A stretch of 64,000 nt of DNA from Rubrivivax sp. (GTDB lineage: Bacteria > Pseudomonadota > Gammaproteobacteria > Burkholderiales > Burkholderiaceae_C), in NCBI GenBank assembly GCA_004210455.1, contig SEFA01000029.1, forward strand, positions 1-64,000. The letters run 5' to 3'. The position numbers and the translations under genes were made by a program. The first letter of the stretch is position 1; each line of letters starts with the position of its first letter. Shown here one piece after another: positions 52,601 through 60,249 of the stretch. The notes under the pieces were generated by a model. The model had not been told where the DNA came from, did not search any database, and worked only from the letters and a program-made list of their open reading frames with translations.

Positions 52601-55529
52601 GGCGCTGCGCATGTGGACCACCCATGCGGTCGGCATCGACCTCGTCGTGTTGAACGAGGAACCGTCCTCTTACAACGCGCCCGTGCAGCAGGCGCTGCAT
52701 GCGCTGCAGTCGCGCCTGCAGGGGCAGGCGCAGGGTCGGCCGGGGCACCTGTGCTCCGCGCTGCACGTGCTGCGCGACGGCGATCTGCAGCCCGATGAGC
52801 GCTTCACGCTGCAGACCTTGACGCGGCTGCGACTGCAGGCCGACGGCCGTCCGCTGTCGCAGCAGCTCGAACGCTGGATCGAGGACACGGCGCCGATCAA
52901 CGCGTCGCAGCGCCTGCCGGTGGCGCACGCGCTCGTGGAACGGCCCCGGCCGGAAACGACGCCGCGCCCGCCGGACGGCCGCTTCGATCCGGACCACGGC
53001 GGTTTCTCCTTCGAGGTGTCCCCGGACCGGCATCCGTCCAAGCCGTGGGTGAACGTGCTCGCGAACCGGGACTTCGGCTGTCAGGTCACCGAGATCGCGG
53101 CGGGCTATACGTGGGCCGGCAACAGCCGCATGCATCAGGTCACGCCGTGGTCCAACGATCCGCTGATCGACCCGCCCGGCGAGTGGCTGCTGCTGCACGA
53201 CCTGGACAACGACCGCGTCTGGCCGCTCGGCCGCCAGCTGCGCCGCGAGGCGCCGCTGTCGATCGAGCACGGCATCGGCTACTCGCGCAGCCGGCAGCGG
53301 CTGGGCGATCTCCAGGTGGAACTGTGCTGGTGCGTCGACCGTGACGCGTCGGTGAAGCAGGTGCAGGTGCGGATCGACTCCGCGGCCCGGACGCGCCGCC
53401 GCTTGCGGCTCGTTGCGCTGGCGGAGTGGCAGCTCGGCAGCGCGCGCAGCGAGCGTCTGTCGGTGACGACGCACAACGACTGGCTGACGGTCGGCGAACT
53501 GGGCGCGGGGCTGCCGCAGCCGGAACGCGCGCTCGCGCTGCAGGCCACGCAGCTCGACCACCTCGGCGGATTCGGCGACGCGACGGCGGCGTTGTGCATC
53601 CGCCCGAGACAACGAGGCGACGGCGCCGATGCGCGTGGCGCGGGCAGCCTCGGCGGTGCGGGCGGTACCGCCGGCGGCGACGCCGGTCCGGGCCGCGTGC
53701 GCCTCGATCAGCAGGACTGGACCTGCGACCGGCGGGAGTTCTTCGACAGCGCCGGCCGCATGGTGCTGCCGAAGACGCTGAGCGGTCGCGTCGGGAGCGG
53801 GCTCGACGCCTGCGCCGCACTGTCGGCGCGGCTGGAGCTCGATGCTTCGCAGCCGGCGGAGTTGACCGTGCTGCTGGGTCACGCGCCTTCGCCGCAGACC
53901 GCGCATGCGCTGATGGAGGCGGCGTGGAAGGTCGATCCGGCGGTGCGCCTGGACCGGCAGCGGCGGCAATGGCCGGAGCTGCTGGGCGGGCTGCAGGTGT
54001 CGACGCCGGATCCCCGCTTCGACGCGCTCACCAACCACTGGCTCCCGTACCAGACGCTGGTCTGCCGCATGTGGGCGCGCGCCGGCTTCTACCAGGCGGG
54101 CGGCGCCTTCGGTTATCGCGACCAGTTGCAGGACGCGATGGCGCTGACGGACGTCGCGCCGCAACTGCTGGCCGACCAGATCCGCCGCAGCGCGGCGAGG
54201 CAGTTCCCCGAGGGCGACGTGCAGCACTGGTGGCACGAACCGGGCGGCGCGGGCGTGCGGACGCATTTCTCGGACGATCGCCTGTGGCTGCCGTATGCGC
54301 TCGCGCACTACCTGGTCCGGACCGGCGACCTGACGCTGCTCGAGGACGGCGTGCCCTTCCTCAACGGGCAGCAGGTGCCCGAAGGCGCCGAGGACATCTA
54401 CGAGAGCCCGCGCACCGACGGCCCGACGGCGTCGGTCTACGAGCATGCGGCGCGTGCCATCGACCGCAGCCTGGACAGCGGCGTGCACGGCCTGCCGCTG
54501 TTCGGCACCGGCGACTGGAACGACGGCATGAACCGCGTCGGCCACGAGGGCAAGGGCGAGTCGGTGTGGATGGCGTGGTTCCTGGCGCAGGTGATCGAGG
54601 ACTTCGCGCCGGTCGCGACCGCGCGCGGCGAGCACGAGCGCGTGCAGCGCTGGAAGGCCGCGCGCGACGGCTGGATCGCGGCGCTGGACGGCCCCGGCTG
54701 GGACGGCCAGTGGTACCGGCGCGGCTTCTTCGACGACGGCTCGCCGCTGGGCTCGTCGGAGAACACCGAGTGCAAGATCGACCTGATCGCGCAGAGCTGG
54801 TCGGTCCTGACCGCTGCGGCCGATCCGGCGCATGCGCGGCAGGCGATGGCGAGCGCCTGCGCGCACCTGCTCGATCCGGTGGCGAAGCTCGCGCGGCTGC
54901 TGCATCCGCCGCTGGCGATGGCGCAACCGAGCGCGGGCTACATCCAGTCCTACGCGCCCGGCGTGCGCGAGAACGGCGGCCAGTACAACCACGCGGCGGT
55001 GTGGGCGCTGATGGCGCTGGCGCGGCTGGGGCAGCGCGACACGATGTGGCAGGTCTACACCGGGTTGAGCCCGGCGCATCGCTGGGCCGATCCGCGGCTG
55101 GGCCCGACGTACGCGATCGAGCCCTACGTGATGGCCGGCGATATCTATTCGCACGCGCCGTGGGTCGGGCGCGGCGGGTGGAGCTGGTACAGCGGTTCCG
55201 CGGGCTGGCTGCTGCGGGCCTCGCTGGAATCGATCTGCGGCGTCGTCGTCGAGCAGGGTCGGCTGCGTGTCAATGCGTGCCTGCCGGTCCACTGGGACCA
55301 GGCCGAGGTGCGCATCCGGCATCAGGACCGCTGGCTGAGCATCATCGTCTGCGCCAACGAGACGGCCTGCCGCGCCGCGCAGACGCGCGAGCCCGGCGCG
55401 CGTCGCGAGAACGCGGGCGAAGCGATCGAGCTGTCGTCGCTCTCACCGGACCAGGCACTGGTGGTGGTCAGCGTGCCGGAGACGGTGCGCTTGCCGGAAG
55501 CGGCGGAGTTGCGAACGACGGGTCGGTGA
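46608..55529 (+). CDS. ndvB: Cyclic beta-1,2-glucan synthase (NdvB/Cgs-type, GT84-GH94)
   Basis: A 2973-residue inner-membrane giant enzyme. The N-terminal cytoplasmic region precedes membrane helices at about 434-475. The GT84 glycosyltransferase domain has LITLDADTDMPPGRLRALV (about 650) and SHDLLEGSIARCAG...RLHRWTRGDWQLLPF (about 775-820), the LLEG and QxxRW-like motifs. More helices follow at about 845-1005, then a glucoamylase-like domain (about 1030-1500), GH94-type N-terminal domains and a C-terminal GH94 phosphorylase domain with GTGDWNDGMNRVGHEGKG (about 2630). The layout matches Cgs of Brucella and NdvB of rhizobia. It makes periplasmic cyclic glucans used in osmoadaptation and host interaction. 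Two low-complexity Gly/Ala/Arg/Asp insertions (about 1785-1815 and 2335-2363) look non-conserved. ATG overlaps the small upstream gene. Confidence 0.93.
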   Translation: MTDIRSANDPHRPPAPAPEAPSNRSPEPGTTSSPEIAEELALLDPSLGTIEPPVRAVLFGLARFEQHGRSLAQAQAVQGTAGAGQFFPRLDDNVAMLQQTRRLIEKRHRDFRHLGAAGKWLLDNAALIDEQTHQVRRGLPRGFFRLLPRLRDEPLAGLPRIYGIAWAWVAHTDGGFDTDLLAAYLRAYQDERALSLAELWALPTTLRVVLVENLRRLAERFATLQAARDVVHHWYDGHPAGAGIEAITRLEPRMKERGVLEAFWLQLDHRLEELPQPLMGELAAWLSTRLPAPAQALARQQDESIRDLQSIRNAITALRRIDQTDWRRLIQTVSPVMQTLGQSPVFAAEAADTQDMTLHEIEELARKCEKSELDIARQLLALTQRASPPENGEPDRRSAPIYWWRGAGRPTLLATLGLQERRWPPHDTAPGQRWAAVAYLGGLTLLGLLGLYWLMSQARPGAATWLLWTAAVLAAGPISEAVVALTNRWISELARPARLPRLDFSAGLPDAERTLVVMPVLLPNEDAIAPLIAQLEQHHLANPERLVQFALLSDHADAYEEHQPGDTMIVVTAADAIAALNERHGPLADGRPRFLFLHRQREWSSTERRWIGWERKRGKIELLLRTLATSAGTSPFVEFGELSRPAPGVRHLITLDADTDMPPGRLRALVATAAHPVNRPRIDAASRRVVEGYAILQPRVLAPMPDDKESTPYHRLFVGQFGIDPYSAVSSEIFQDLFGEGSFTGKGLLDVRACHAVLDARLPEGQVLSHDLLEGSIARCAGVSDISLVEDSPMHADVSHARLHRWTRGDWQLLPFIARAGRYGIPTINRWKLIDNLRRSLVAPTSLGLMLLVLGTEVLPFGLTLALVAAAFAVGPLVGALAGLVPSRDGLARRHFYRETALDLRRALGLAVWHIALLLHLSLLYLDAIGRAIWRQTVSGRRLLEWTTAAAAQAAAKRDLRALVRQHLRVPIAAAVLGGLLAIAALSGAPVNGSAALVMLVVWALSPLWIWWASAPRATLLQREAELDPQGRDYLWQLARDTWRFYDTHVGAADNHLPPDNVQLTPHLLVAHRTSPTNIGLYLLTVACAREMGFIGVVAMTERLSATLDTLERLPRWHGHFYNWYDTESLAVLPPGYVSAVDSGNCSAHLLTVARACEMAAEMTPDQLAQAPRDALAKALHRLRVMQPPLAGDGVLAAGAALVAALSDPRNADAGAEEQQAVLRAQVAASRAELDALAAVEGYEAAPAHWLLRDLIAQLASFWRDHGAAFAESRQRLRELALRARRLGLEADYRPLFDPERRLLRIGWRGDAQQLDDNHYDLLASEARLTSLIAIAKGDLPPEHWRALGRPFFSRDGAGAGAGDSLGLKSWTGSMFEYLMPSLVLREPANSALGRAIRTAVAEQRFEARDKGTPWGISESAIAGQDHTLAYQYGPQGVQTLALARLAVDERVLAPYAAVMAAVVAPVRVVSNLQDFERLGARGAFGFIEAVDYTPQRQTAGAGFTLVQTYMAHHQAMGFVALTNLLADDAPRRWLMSDPHVKAVATLLHERAPREVAPLSTAVADLAPRSRQVRKTRMVRESEPLTETLPLTHMLTNGRYSVVLRSHGGGYSNWDGVAVTRWRDDLLRDQHGSFTMLRRAGEEDWFSNTARPTPDPRARYEARMQAERVLFEATWPDLQSCTTVWVSPEDDCELRQVELTNRGKTPLALDLVSSFEATLAPQRSDEAHPAFSNLFIQARWDEAEHALHLRRRPRLFDEAAMRAVFFLAGVDDGAACAKTARRDGARDLGTGERRDGDVFGAGDGDVRPDGYTLREVLPIADRGRWLGRYGSTTRPVGDARPEFVDDEADVTAAGEPGRLLDTGLDPIAGLRVGLDLAPGATVRLTFCTAASRDGDLLRALVDKYRQPAHVERSASMSHTMGGIRLRELQFDTATWGALLQLNTLVTGQAVRDPAHVREPRGRCDRRALYRFGISGDRPIIMVTITGEEGIDLIRALKKALRMWTTHAVGIDLVVLNEEPSSYNAPVQQALHALQSRLQGQAQGRPGHLCSALHVLRDGDLQPDERFTLQTLTRLRLQADGRPLSQQLERWIEDTAPINASQRLPVAHALVERPRPETTPRPPDGRFDPDHGGFSFEVSPDRHPSKPWVNVLANRDFGCQVTEIAAGYTWAGNSRMHQVTPWSNDPLIDPPGEWLLLHDLDNDRVWPLGRQLRREAPLSIEHGIGYSRSRQRLGDLQVELCWCVDRDASVKQVQVRIDSAARTRRRLRLVALAEWQLGSARSERLSVTTHNDWLTVGELGAGLPQPERALALQATQLDHLGGFGDATAALCIRPRQRGDGADARGAGSLGGAGGTAGGDAGPGRVRLDQQDWTCDRREFFDSAGRMVLPKTLSGRVGSGLDACAALSARLELDASQPAELTVLLGHAPSPQTAHALMEAAWKVDPAVRLDRQRRQWPELLGGLQVSTPDPRFDALTNHWLPYQTLVCRMWARAGFYQAGGAFGYRDQLQDAMALTDVAPQLLADQIRRSAARQFPEGDVQHWWHEPGGAGVRTHFSDDRLWLPYALAHYLVRTGDLTLLEDGVPFLNGQQVPEGAEDIYESPRTDGPTASVYEHAARAIDRSLDSGVHGLPLFGTGDWNDGMNRVGHEGKGESVWMAWFLAQVIEDFAPVATARGEHERVQRWKAARDGWIAALDGPGWDGQWYRRGFFDDGSPLGSSENTECKIDLIAQSWSVLTAAADPAHARQAMASACAHLLDPVAKLARLLHPPLAMAQPSAGYIQSYAPGVRENGGQYNHAAVWALMALARLGQRDTMWQVYTGLSPAHRWADPRLGPTYAIEPYVMAGDIYSHAPWVGRGGWSWYSGSAGWLLRASLESICGVVVEQGRLRVNACLPVHWDQAEVRIRHQDRWLSIIVCANETACRAAQTREPGARRENAGEAIELSSLSPDQALVVVSVPETVRLPEAAELRTTGR

Positions 55530-55566
55530 CGGGCCGGTGATGGGGCATGCGGGCAGAATGCCTCGC

Positions 55567-56145
55567 ATGCCCTTTCATCATCCCGATCAGACGCTTCAGG
55601 ACCGCTTCGTCGCGGATCTGCTGACCAATTCCAACAACCGCGCGATCCTGGACCGCTGGGAGGCGCTGGCGCTGCCCGACGGCTGGCTGGTCGCGGGCTG
55701 CCTGTTCCAGACCGTCTGGAACCTGCGGGACGGCCGGCCGCCGACGGCGGACATCAAGGACTACGACCTCTTCTACTTCGATCCGGACGACCTGAGCCGC
55801 GAGGCCGAGCGCCGCGTCCAGGCCCGCGCGGACGCGGTGCTGGGCGACCTGGGCATCACCGTCGAGGCGGCGAACCAGGCGCGCGTGCATCTCTGGTACG
55901 AGGAGGACTTCGGTGAGCCGTACGCGCCCTTGCACAGCTCGCGCGACGGCATCGAGCGATTCCTGGTGCCGTCGACCTGCGTCGGCGTGCGGCCTGGCGA
56001 GGTCTACGCGCCGTACGGCCTGGAAGGCCTGTACCGCGGCGTGCTCGCGATGAATCCGCTGGTGCCGCATCGCGCGCTGTTCGAAGGCAAGGCGGCGTCG
56101 TACCAGCGGCGCTGGCCGTGGCTGACGATCGAGCGTCCTGCGTAG
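55567..56145 (+). CDS. Nucleotidyltransferase family protein (NTP_transf_6 type)
   Basis: 192 residues from ATG 55567; ATG 55558 and GTG 55537 are possible upstream starts. The central TADIKDYDLFYFDPDDLSRE with catalytic-type Asp residues, and WLVAGCLFQTVWNL before it, match the small nucleotidyltransferase-like family (DUF925/NTP_transf_6). The C-terminal YAPYGLEGLYRGVLAMNPLV is also typical. The biochemical role of the family is unknown. It appears to be a single gene, convergent with the retropepsin-TPR gene across 109 bp. Confidence 0.82.
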   Translation: MPFHHPDQTLQDRFVADLLTNSNNRAILDRWEALALPDGWLVAGCLFQTVWNLRDGRPPTADIKDYDLFYFDPDDLSREAERRVQARADAVLGDLGITVEAANQARVHLWYEEDFGEPYAPLHSSRDGIERFLVPSTCVGVRPGEVYAPYGLEGLYRGVLAMNPLVPHRALFEGKAASYQRRWPWLTIERPA

Positions 56146-56254
56146 CGGCGCGGACGCCGGTGCACTTGCTGTCCTCTGGCGCAATTTGCGGAGCAGTCGA
56201 GCGACAGGCGAAGCGGCGCGCGCCATCGGGCGGCCCTGCGACTGCCGCGCCGTA

Positions 56255-58105
56255 TCAGTCCGTCGCTTTCGCCGCCGTTGCTGGCCCCGCAGCCGATGTC
56301 GATGCCGTTGCTGCTCCCGTCAACGCCTCGAACCCCGCCTTCTTCACCGCCTCATCGATGGTCGGCATCAGCTTGCGCGCGGCCTCCAGGTCCTGCCGCC
56401 CCTTCTCCGTCTCATTGAGCTTGAGCTGCGCCAGCGCGCGTCCGTACAACGGCCAGGCCCAGGATCTCAGCTCGATCGTCTTGTCGAAGGCCTTTTTCGC
56501 GCGAGCCGCATCGCCCAGGCGCAGGTAAGTCCACCCCAGGCTGTCGCGATACGCCGCCGTGTCCCCGTCGAGGTCGACGGCCTCCTTGCAGTCGTCCAGC
56601 CCCAACGGCACGTCGATGTTCATCCGCGCCCGCAGCCAGCAGCGGCCGTTGTACGCCGACGCCCGTCGCTGGTCGTGCGGATGGCTCTTGATCCAGAGTT
56701 CGTACTGCTTCAAGGCCTCCGGCACCTGATCGAAGCGGGCGTGGTAATCCGCCATCGTCGCGCGTAGGTTGGACGCGGCCGGCAATGACGCATCGAGCGC
56801 CACCAGATCCGCCTTCGCGCCGTCACGGTCGCCTGCAGCCACGCGCAGCGGCACGCGGCGCAGACGCGCCTCGGCCAGCGAGGGATCCAGTGTCAACGCC
56901 GTATCCAGATCCGCCAGCGCCAGCTTGGGTTGCTTCATCGCCTGATGCACGCGCGAGCGCGCATCGAAGCAGACGGCCAGGTCGGGCTTGAGTTCGCAGG
57001 CGCGGCCGATGTCGTCCAGCGCGCGCTTCGGATCGCCCGCAACCAGCGCCGCGGAGCCGCGCCGCAGCAGTCCGTCGGCATCGTCCGCGGCGATCTCCTC
57101 CGCCTTGGCGGCATAACGCTGGTCGTAGTTGGCCGCATCGGCCGCGCGTCCCTGCGCGAAGATCGGCCCGCCGTTCCAGGTCGCATAGACCTTGCCCTGC
57201 AGCCGCGACACGTAGACCCGGTGCGACAGGAAGTAGTCCAGCCCCAGCAGCATCCCGTGGTCATAGCTGTCCACGTCGGAGATCGGCAGCCGGTTGTGGG
57301 AGATCTTCTCGCCGCCCAGTTCGAAGCTCGCGATGTCGGCGATCCACTGTTCGGCGTAACCGGCGCCGATCCCGCTGGCCCGGCCGTGGGACTTCATGTC
57401 TTCCTGCCGGATCCCGGCCCGCCGTGCCGCCCTCAGCGACAGCGAGGTTCCCGGCGCGCCCGTGTCCATCAGCGCCGTGACGCGCTCGCCGTTGATCTTC
57501 GTGAGGACGCGCACCGCCGTGTCGTTGCGGCGGCCGTTGGTCTCGATGGGCGCCTCGATCACCGGCGCGTCGCCGGCCCAATACGCCAGGTTGGCCTTCT
57601 CGCAATCGCCCTTGGGGAAGACCAGCCGCAGCACGCCGTGCGCGAGGTCATATTCGGTGTCCGCCGCCGACAGGAAGTTGCGGCCCAGGATGCCCATGAT
57701 CCCGGCATTGAGCTCATTGCCGCCGACGAAGAAGTCGACCTTCTTCAGCGTCGCCAGCTGCAGGCCGACCTCATCCACGGTCGTGACGCGCAGCGCCTCG
57801 ACCGCCCCCGCATGGCCCTGGATGGTGAAGCCGTTCGGCGGCCGCCGCAGCTTCAGGTTCAATTGCGCCGCCGTGGCCGCGCTCATCATGCTGTAGAAGG
57901 CGCCGCTGTCGACCAGCATCGGCACCTCGACCCCGTTGAGCTGCACGGTGGCCACCGGCCGGTGGTCGACCAGTCGCACGGGGATGTCCATCGTCTCGAT
58001 GGCGCAGCGCCCCGGCTCGCCGGCCGCGAACGCCGCCAGCGGCGCGACAAGGGTCAGGACAGCCGCGAGCAGCGGCGCGGAACAGGCAGTGAGGCGTGGG
58101 TTCAA
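56255..58105 (-). CDS. Secreted double-retropepsin aspartyl protease with C-terminal TPRs
   Basis: 616 residues from TTG 58105, chosen because AGGGAGG lies 5 bp upstream and a perfect signal peptide follows (APLLAAVLTLVAPLAAFA). ATG 58123 is the alternative. Two retropepsin-like domains in one chain have active-site motifs VDSGA (Asp 66) and MDTGA (Asp 214), with hydrophobic GILGRNFL- and GLDYFL-type second motifs, as in a pepsin-like duplicated enzyme. From about 320 to 600 there are TPR repeats (LALADLDTALTLDPSLAEAR, YRDSLGWTYLRLGDAARAKK). Probable location is the periplasm. It is paralogous to the next gene over its first 310 residues. Substrate unknown. Confidence 0.82.
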   Translation of the reverse strand: MNPRLTACSAPLLAAVLTLVAPLAAFAAGEPGRCAIETMDIPVRLVDHRPVATVQLNGVEVPMLVDSGAFYSMMSAATAAQLNLKLRRPPNGFTIQGHAGAVEALRVTTVDEVGLQLATLKKVDFFVGGNELNAGIMGILGRNFLSAADTEYDLAHGVLRLVFPKGDCEKANLAYWAGDAPVIEAPIETNGRRNDTAVRVLTKINGERVTALMDTGAPGTSLSLRAARRAGIRQEDMKSHGRASGIGAGYAEQWIADIASFELGGEKISHNRLPISDVDSYDHGMLLGLDYFLSHRVYVSRLQGKVYATWNGGPIFAQGRAADAANYDQRYAAKAEEIAADDADGLLRRGSAALVAGDPKRALDDIGRACELKPDLAVCFDARSRVHQAMKQPKLALADLDTALTLDPSLAEARLRRVPLRVAAGDRDGAKADLVALDASLPAASNLRATMADYHARFDQVPEALKQYELWIKSHPHDQRRASAYNGRCWLRARMNIDVPLGLDDCKEAVDLDGDTAAYRDSLGWTYLRLGDAARAKKAFDKTIELRSWAWPLYGRALAQLKLNETEKGRQDLEAARKLMPTIDEAVKKAGFEALTGAATASTSAAGPATAAKATD

Positions 58106-58233
58106 TCGGCCCTCCCTGGGCATCCAAGTCTTGCGGGCGGTGTTCCGCCCGTCACGACCGGCGACGATACCCGTGTCGCCCGCCGCCCACGACCCTCCCG
58201 AAGGGGGAATCGACGTGCGCGTCATACGCTAGG

Positions 58234-58330
58234 CCAACGCTCAACGCCACCTCAACGTCTCATAACATCCCATCAACGGCTCCCCAACGCCACTTCACGC
58301 GACTTCAACGCCCCTTCAACGCCCCTTCAA
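58234..58330. repeat. Degenerate 11-bp tandem repeat spanning the retropepsin stop codon
   Basis: On the minus strand, TTGAAGGGGCG occurs twice perfectly (58330-58309), then seven or so decaying copies with 10-11-bp period (TTGAAGTCGCG, TGAAGTGGCG, TTGGGGAGCCG, TTGATGGGATG, TTGAGGTGGCG). The last codons (Leu-Lys-Gly-Arg) and the stop of the 58316-59305 gene lie in the first two units. Confidence 0.75.
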
Positions 58331-59305
58331 TGAGTTCTCTACGTCGCCGTCCACGTCGCGCGCGACGGTCTTGGCGAAGACCGGTCCGCCGTTCCACGTC
58401 AGGTACACCTTGCCCTGCGTCCGGGAGACCAGGATGCGGTGAGCCAGGAAATAGTCCAGGCCCAGCAGCAAGTCGTCCCCCATGGCGTCGGTGTCCGCCA
58501 CCCCGAAGGAGATGTTGCCCACGCGTTCGCCGCCGAGCTCGAAGCTGTCGAACTTCGCGCGCCAGTGCTTCACACGAACCGGACCCATGCCGCCGACATG
58601 ACCGGCCTCGCTGAGGTCGCCCTGGCTCACACCGGCGCGTTTCGCGGCGTCCAGCGTCAACGTCGTCCTGGAGGCTCCGGAGTCCATCAGCGCCTGCATC
58701 GACGTCCCGTTGATCCGGACCCTCACCGACACCTGGTGGTTGTCCTTGTGGCCGTCCGACTCCAGCGGCACCATCACCACCGGCATCTCCTTGGGTGCCC
58801 AGTAGGCCATGTCCACCCGCGAGCAGTCGCCCTTCGGGAACATCAGGCGCACCATGCCGTTGGCCAGGTCGTACTCCGTGTCGCCGGCCGCCAGGATGTT
58901 GCGGCCCAGCAGCCCCTGGATGCCGGCGCCCATCTCGTTGCCGCCGACGACGAAGTCGATCCTCGCCAACGTGCCGCCCAGCAGGCCCACCTTGTCCACG
59001 CGCGTGCGGTGCGCCTCGAAGCGCCCGGTGTAGCCGATCAGGCGCATGCCCTCGGGCAAGTTGAGCTTGGGCAGCTTCAACTGCTCCGCCGTCGACGGCG
59101 TGAGCATGCTGTAGAAGGCGCCGCTGTCGACGAGCATCCGCACCTTCTCGCCGTTGAGGGTCAGCGTCGCGACCGGTGCGCCGTCCTCCATCGTGACCGG
59201 CAACTCATAGGTCGACAGCTCGCAGGCGGCCTGCGCCGTCGACATCGCCCAGACCCCCGCCAGCAGCGCGCAGGCGCTGCGCGTGCGCTCCCATCCCGTT
59301 TTCAT
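58316..59305 (-). CDS. Secreted double-retropepsin aspartyl protease
   Basis: 329 residues with a signal peptide (SACALLAGVWAMSTAQAA, ending about 27). Two active-site motifs are VDSGA (Asp 60) and MDSGA (Asp 208), each followed by the matching hydrophobic strand motif (GLLGRNIL about 131, GLDYFLAHRILVSRTQGKVY about 285). Both halves are in one polypeptide, so it could act as a monomer. It is clearly paralogous to the neighbouring 56255-58105 protein (same PKGDC, AYWA, TWNGGP blocks) but lacks the TPRs. It follows the SGNH hydrolase gene on the same strand by 4 bp, so it is probably part of the exosortase-A-type operon's read-through. Confidence 0.82.
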   Translation of the reverse strand: MKTGWERTRSACALLAGVWAMSTAQAACELSTYELPVTMEDGAPVATLTLNGEKVRMLVDSGAFYSMLTPSTAEQLKLPKLNLPEGMRLIGYTGRFEAHRTRVDKVGLLGGTLARIDFVVGGNEMGAGIQGLLGRNILAAGDTEYDLANGMVRLMFPKGDCSRVDMAYWAPKEMPVVMVPLESDGHKDNHQVSVRVRINGTSMQALMDSGASRTTLTLDAAKRAGVSQGDLSEAGHVGGMGPVRVKHWRAKFDSFELGGERVGNISFGVADTDAMGDDLLLGLDYFLAHRILVSRTQGKVYLTWNGGPVFAKTVARDVDGDVENSLKGR

Positions 59306-59309
59306 CCCT

Positions 59310-60233
59310 TCATCGCCCCGTCGCCGCCGGCGTCAGCGCCTTCGCCCACAGTGCCGCCGCGCGCGCCGCGCCTTCCACGGTGAAGTGGCAGCCGTTGCGC
59401 AGCGTCGGGCCGAGCGTGTCCGTGTCCGGTCCCGCGCGGAAGCCGCTGTCGGGAATCGCCAGCAGCTCGCGCACGGCCTCGCGCACCTGGCCGCCGTCGG
59501 CCGGCGGGCAATAGGTGGAACGCGCGATCCACCACGGCGCGTCGACGCCGCGCGCCGCGACGCCCGCCCGCAAAGCGGCCAGCGCGTCGCGGTAGTCGGC
59601 CATGGCCGTGCGCGCGCGCGCATCGGCCTCGCCCTGCTGCCACAGCACCGCGGCCACCGGCCAGCGCGTGCCCTTGATGCGGTCCATCTGCGTCTGCCAG
59701 TAGCTGCGCAGCGCACTGTCCGGATCGGTCCATTCGCCGATCGAGCTGCCGTCCACCGCCACCACCGCCCAGACGATCGGACGGCCCGACCAGCGCCCGC
59801 CCAGCGCCTGGTTGACCGCCGGCCAGATGCTGCCGCCGTTCCCGGTCGCGCCGGGCACGGGCGAGCTGGCCAGCCCGCAGCCGCCCAGGTGCAGCACCGG
59901 CATCGGCGGCACCGGCGCGGCGGCCGCCGGGATCGGATCGGCGTGGTTGGCCGCGTTGGACTGCCCCATCACCAAGATCACCACGGGCTGGTCGTTCTTG
60001 AACACGGTGCCGCAATCAGGGGCCGTCACCGGCATGTCATGGATGGCGGCGATGCGCGCCACGAGGTCATCCGCCGGCGTCGACGGCTTGCCCTGGCGCA
60101 GCATCGCCACGCCGGCGGCGATCATGCCGCCGCAGGACAGCAGCGCCACCGCGCCGATCGCCAGCGGGATCAGGGAATTCTTGCGTTCTTCGGTCATCGG
60201 GATCGTCGTCGGCTGAGAGAGCGGAGCGCGCAT
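59310..60233 (-). CDS. Membrane-anchored SGNH/sialate O-acetylesterase-like hydrolase
   Basis: 307 residues from ATG 60233 with GGAG 3 bp upstream; ATG 60197 (MTEERKNSLIP) is the alternative. One N-terminal membrane helix (IPLAIGAVALLSCGGMIAAG) anchors a periplasmic SASA-type esterase domain. The nucleophile Ser is in MGQSNAANH (about 92), followed by VAAVLWQQGEADARAR and the C-terminal NGCHFTVEGA His. It probably removes O-acetyl groups from an exported polysaccharide. It directly follows an acyltransferase-3 gene (16 bp), so the pair could add and trim O-acyl groups on the same polymer. Confidence 0.8.
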   Translation of the reverse strand: MRAPLSQPTTIPMTEERKNSLIPLAIGAVALLSCGGMIAAGVAMLRQGKPSTPADDLVARIAAIHDMPVTAPDCGTVFKNDQPVVILVMGQSNAANHADPIPAAAAPVPPMPVLHLGGCGLASSPVPGATGNGGSIWPAVNQALGGRWSGRPIVWAVVAVDGSSIGEWTDPDSALRSYWQTQMDRIKGTRWPVAAVLWQQGEADARARTAMADYRDALAALRAGVAARGVDAPWWIARSTYCPPADGGQVREAVRELLAIPDSGFRAGPDTDTLGPTLRNGCHFTVEGAARAAALWAKALTPAATGR

Positions 60234-60249
60234 TGTCTCCGCCCCGCGA

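Noticed and set aside
46443-55322. An 8.9-kb open reading frame of 2959 codons on the strand opposite the cyclic glucan synthase
   Set aside because: In very GC-rich coding DNA the antisense frame aligned to codon position three is often free of stops. The translation is Arg/Gln/His/Ala-rich with no domain, while the plus strand encodes a clear GT84-GH94 protein.
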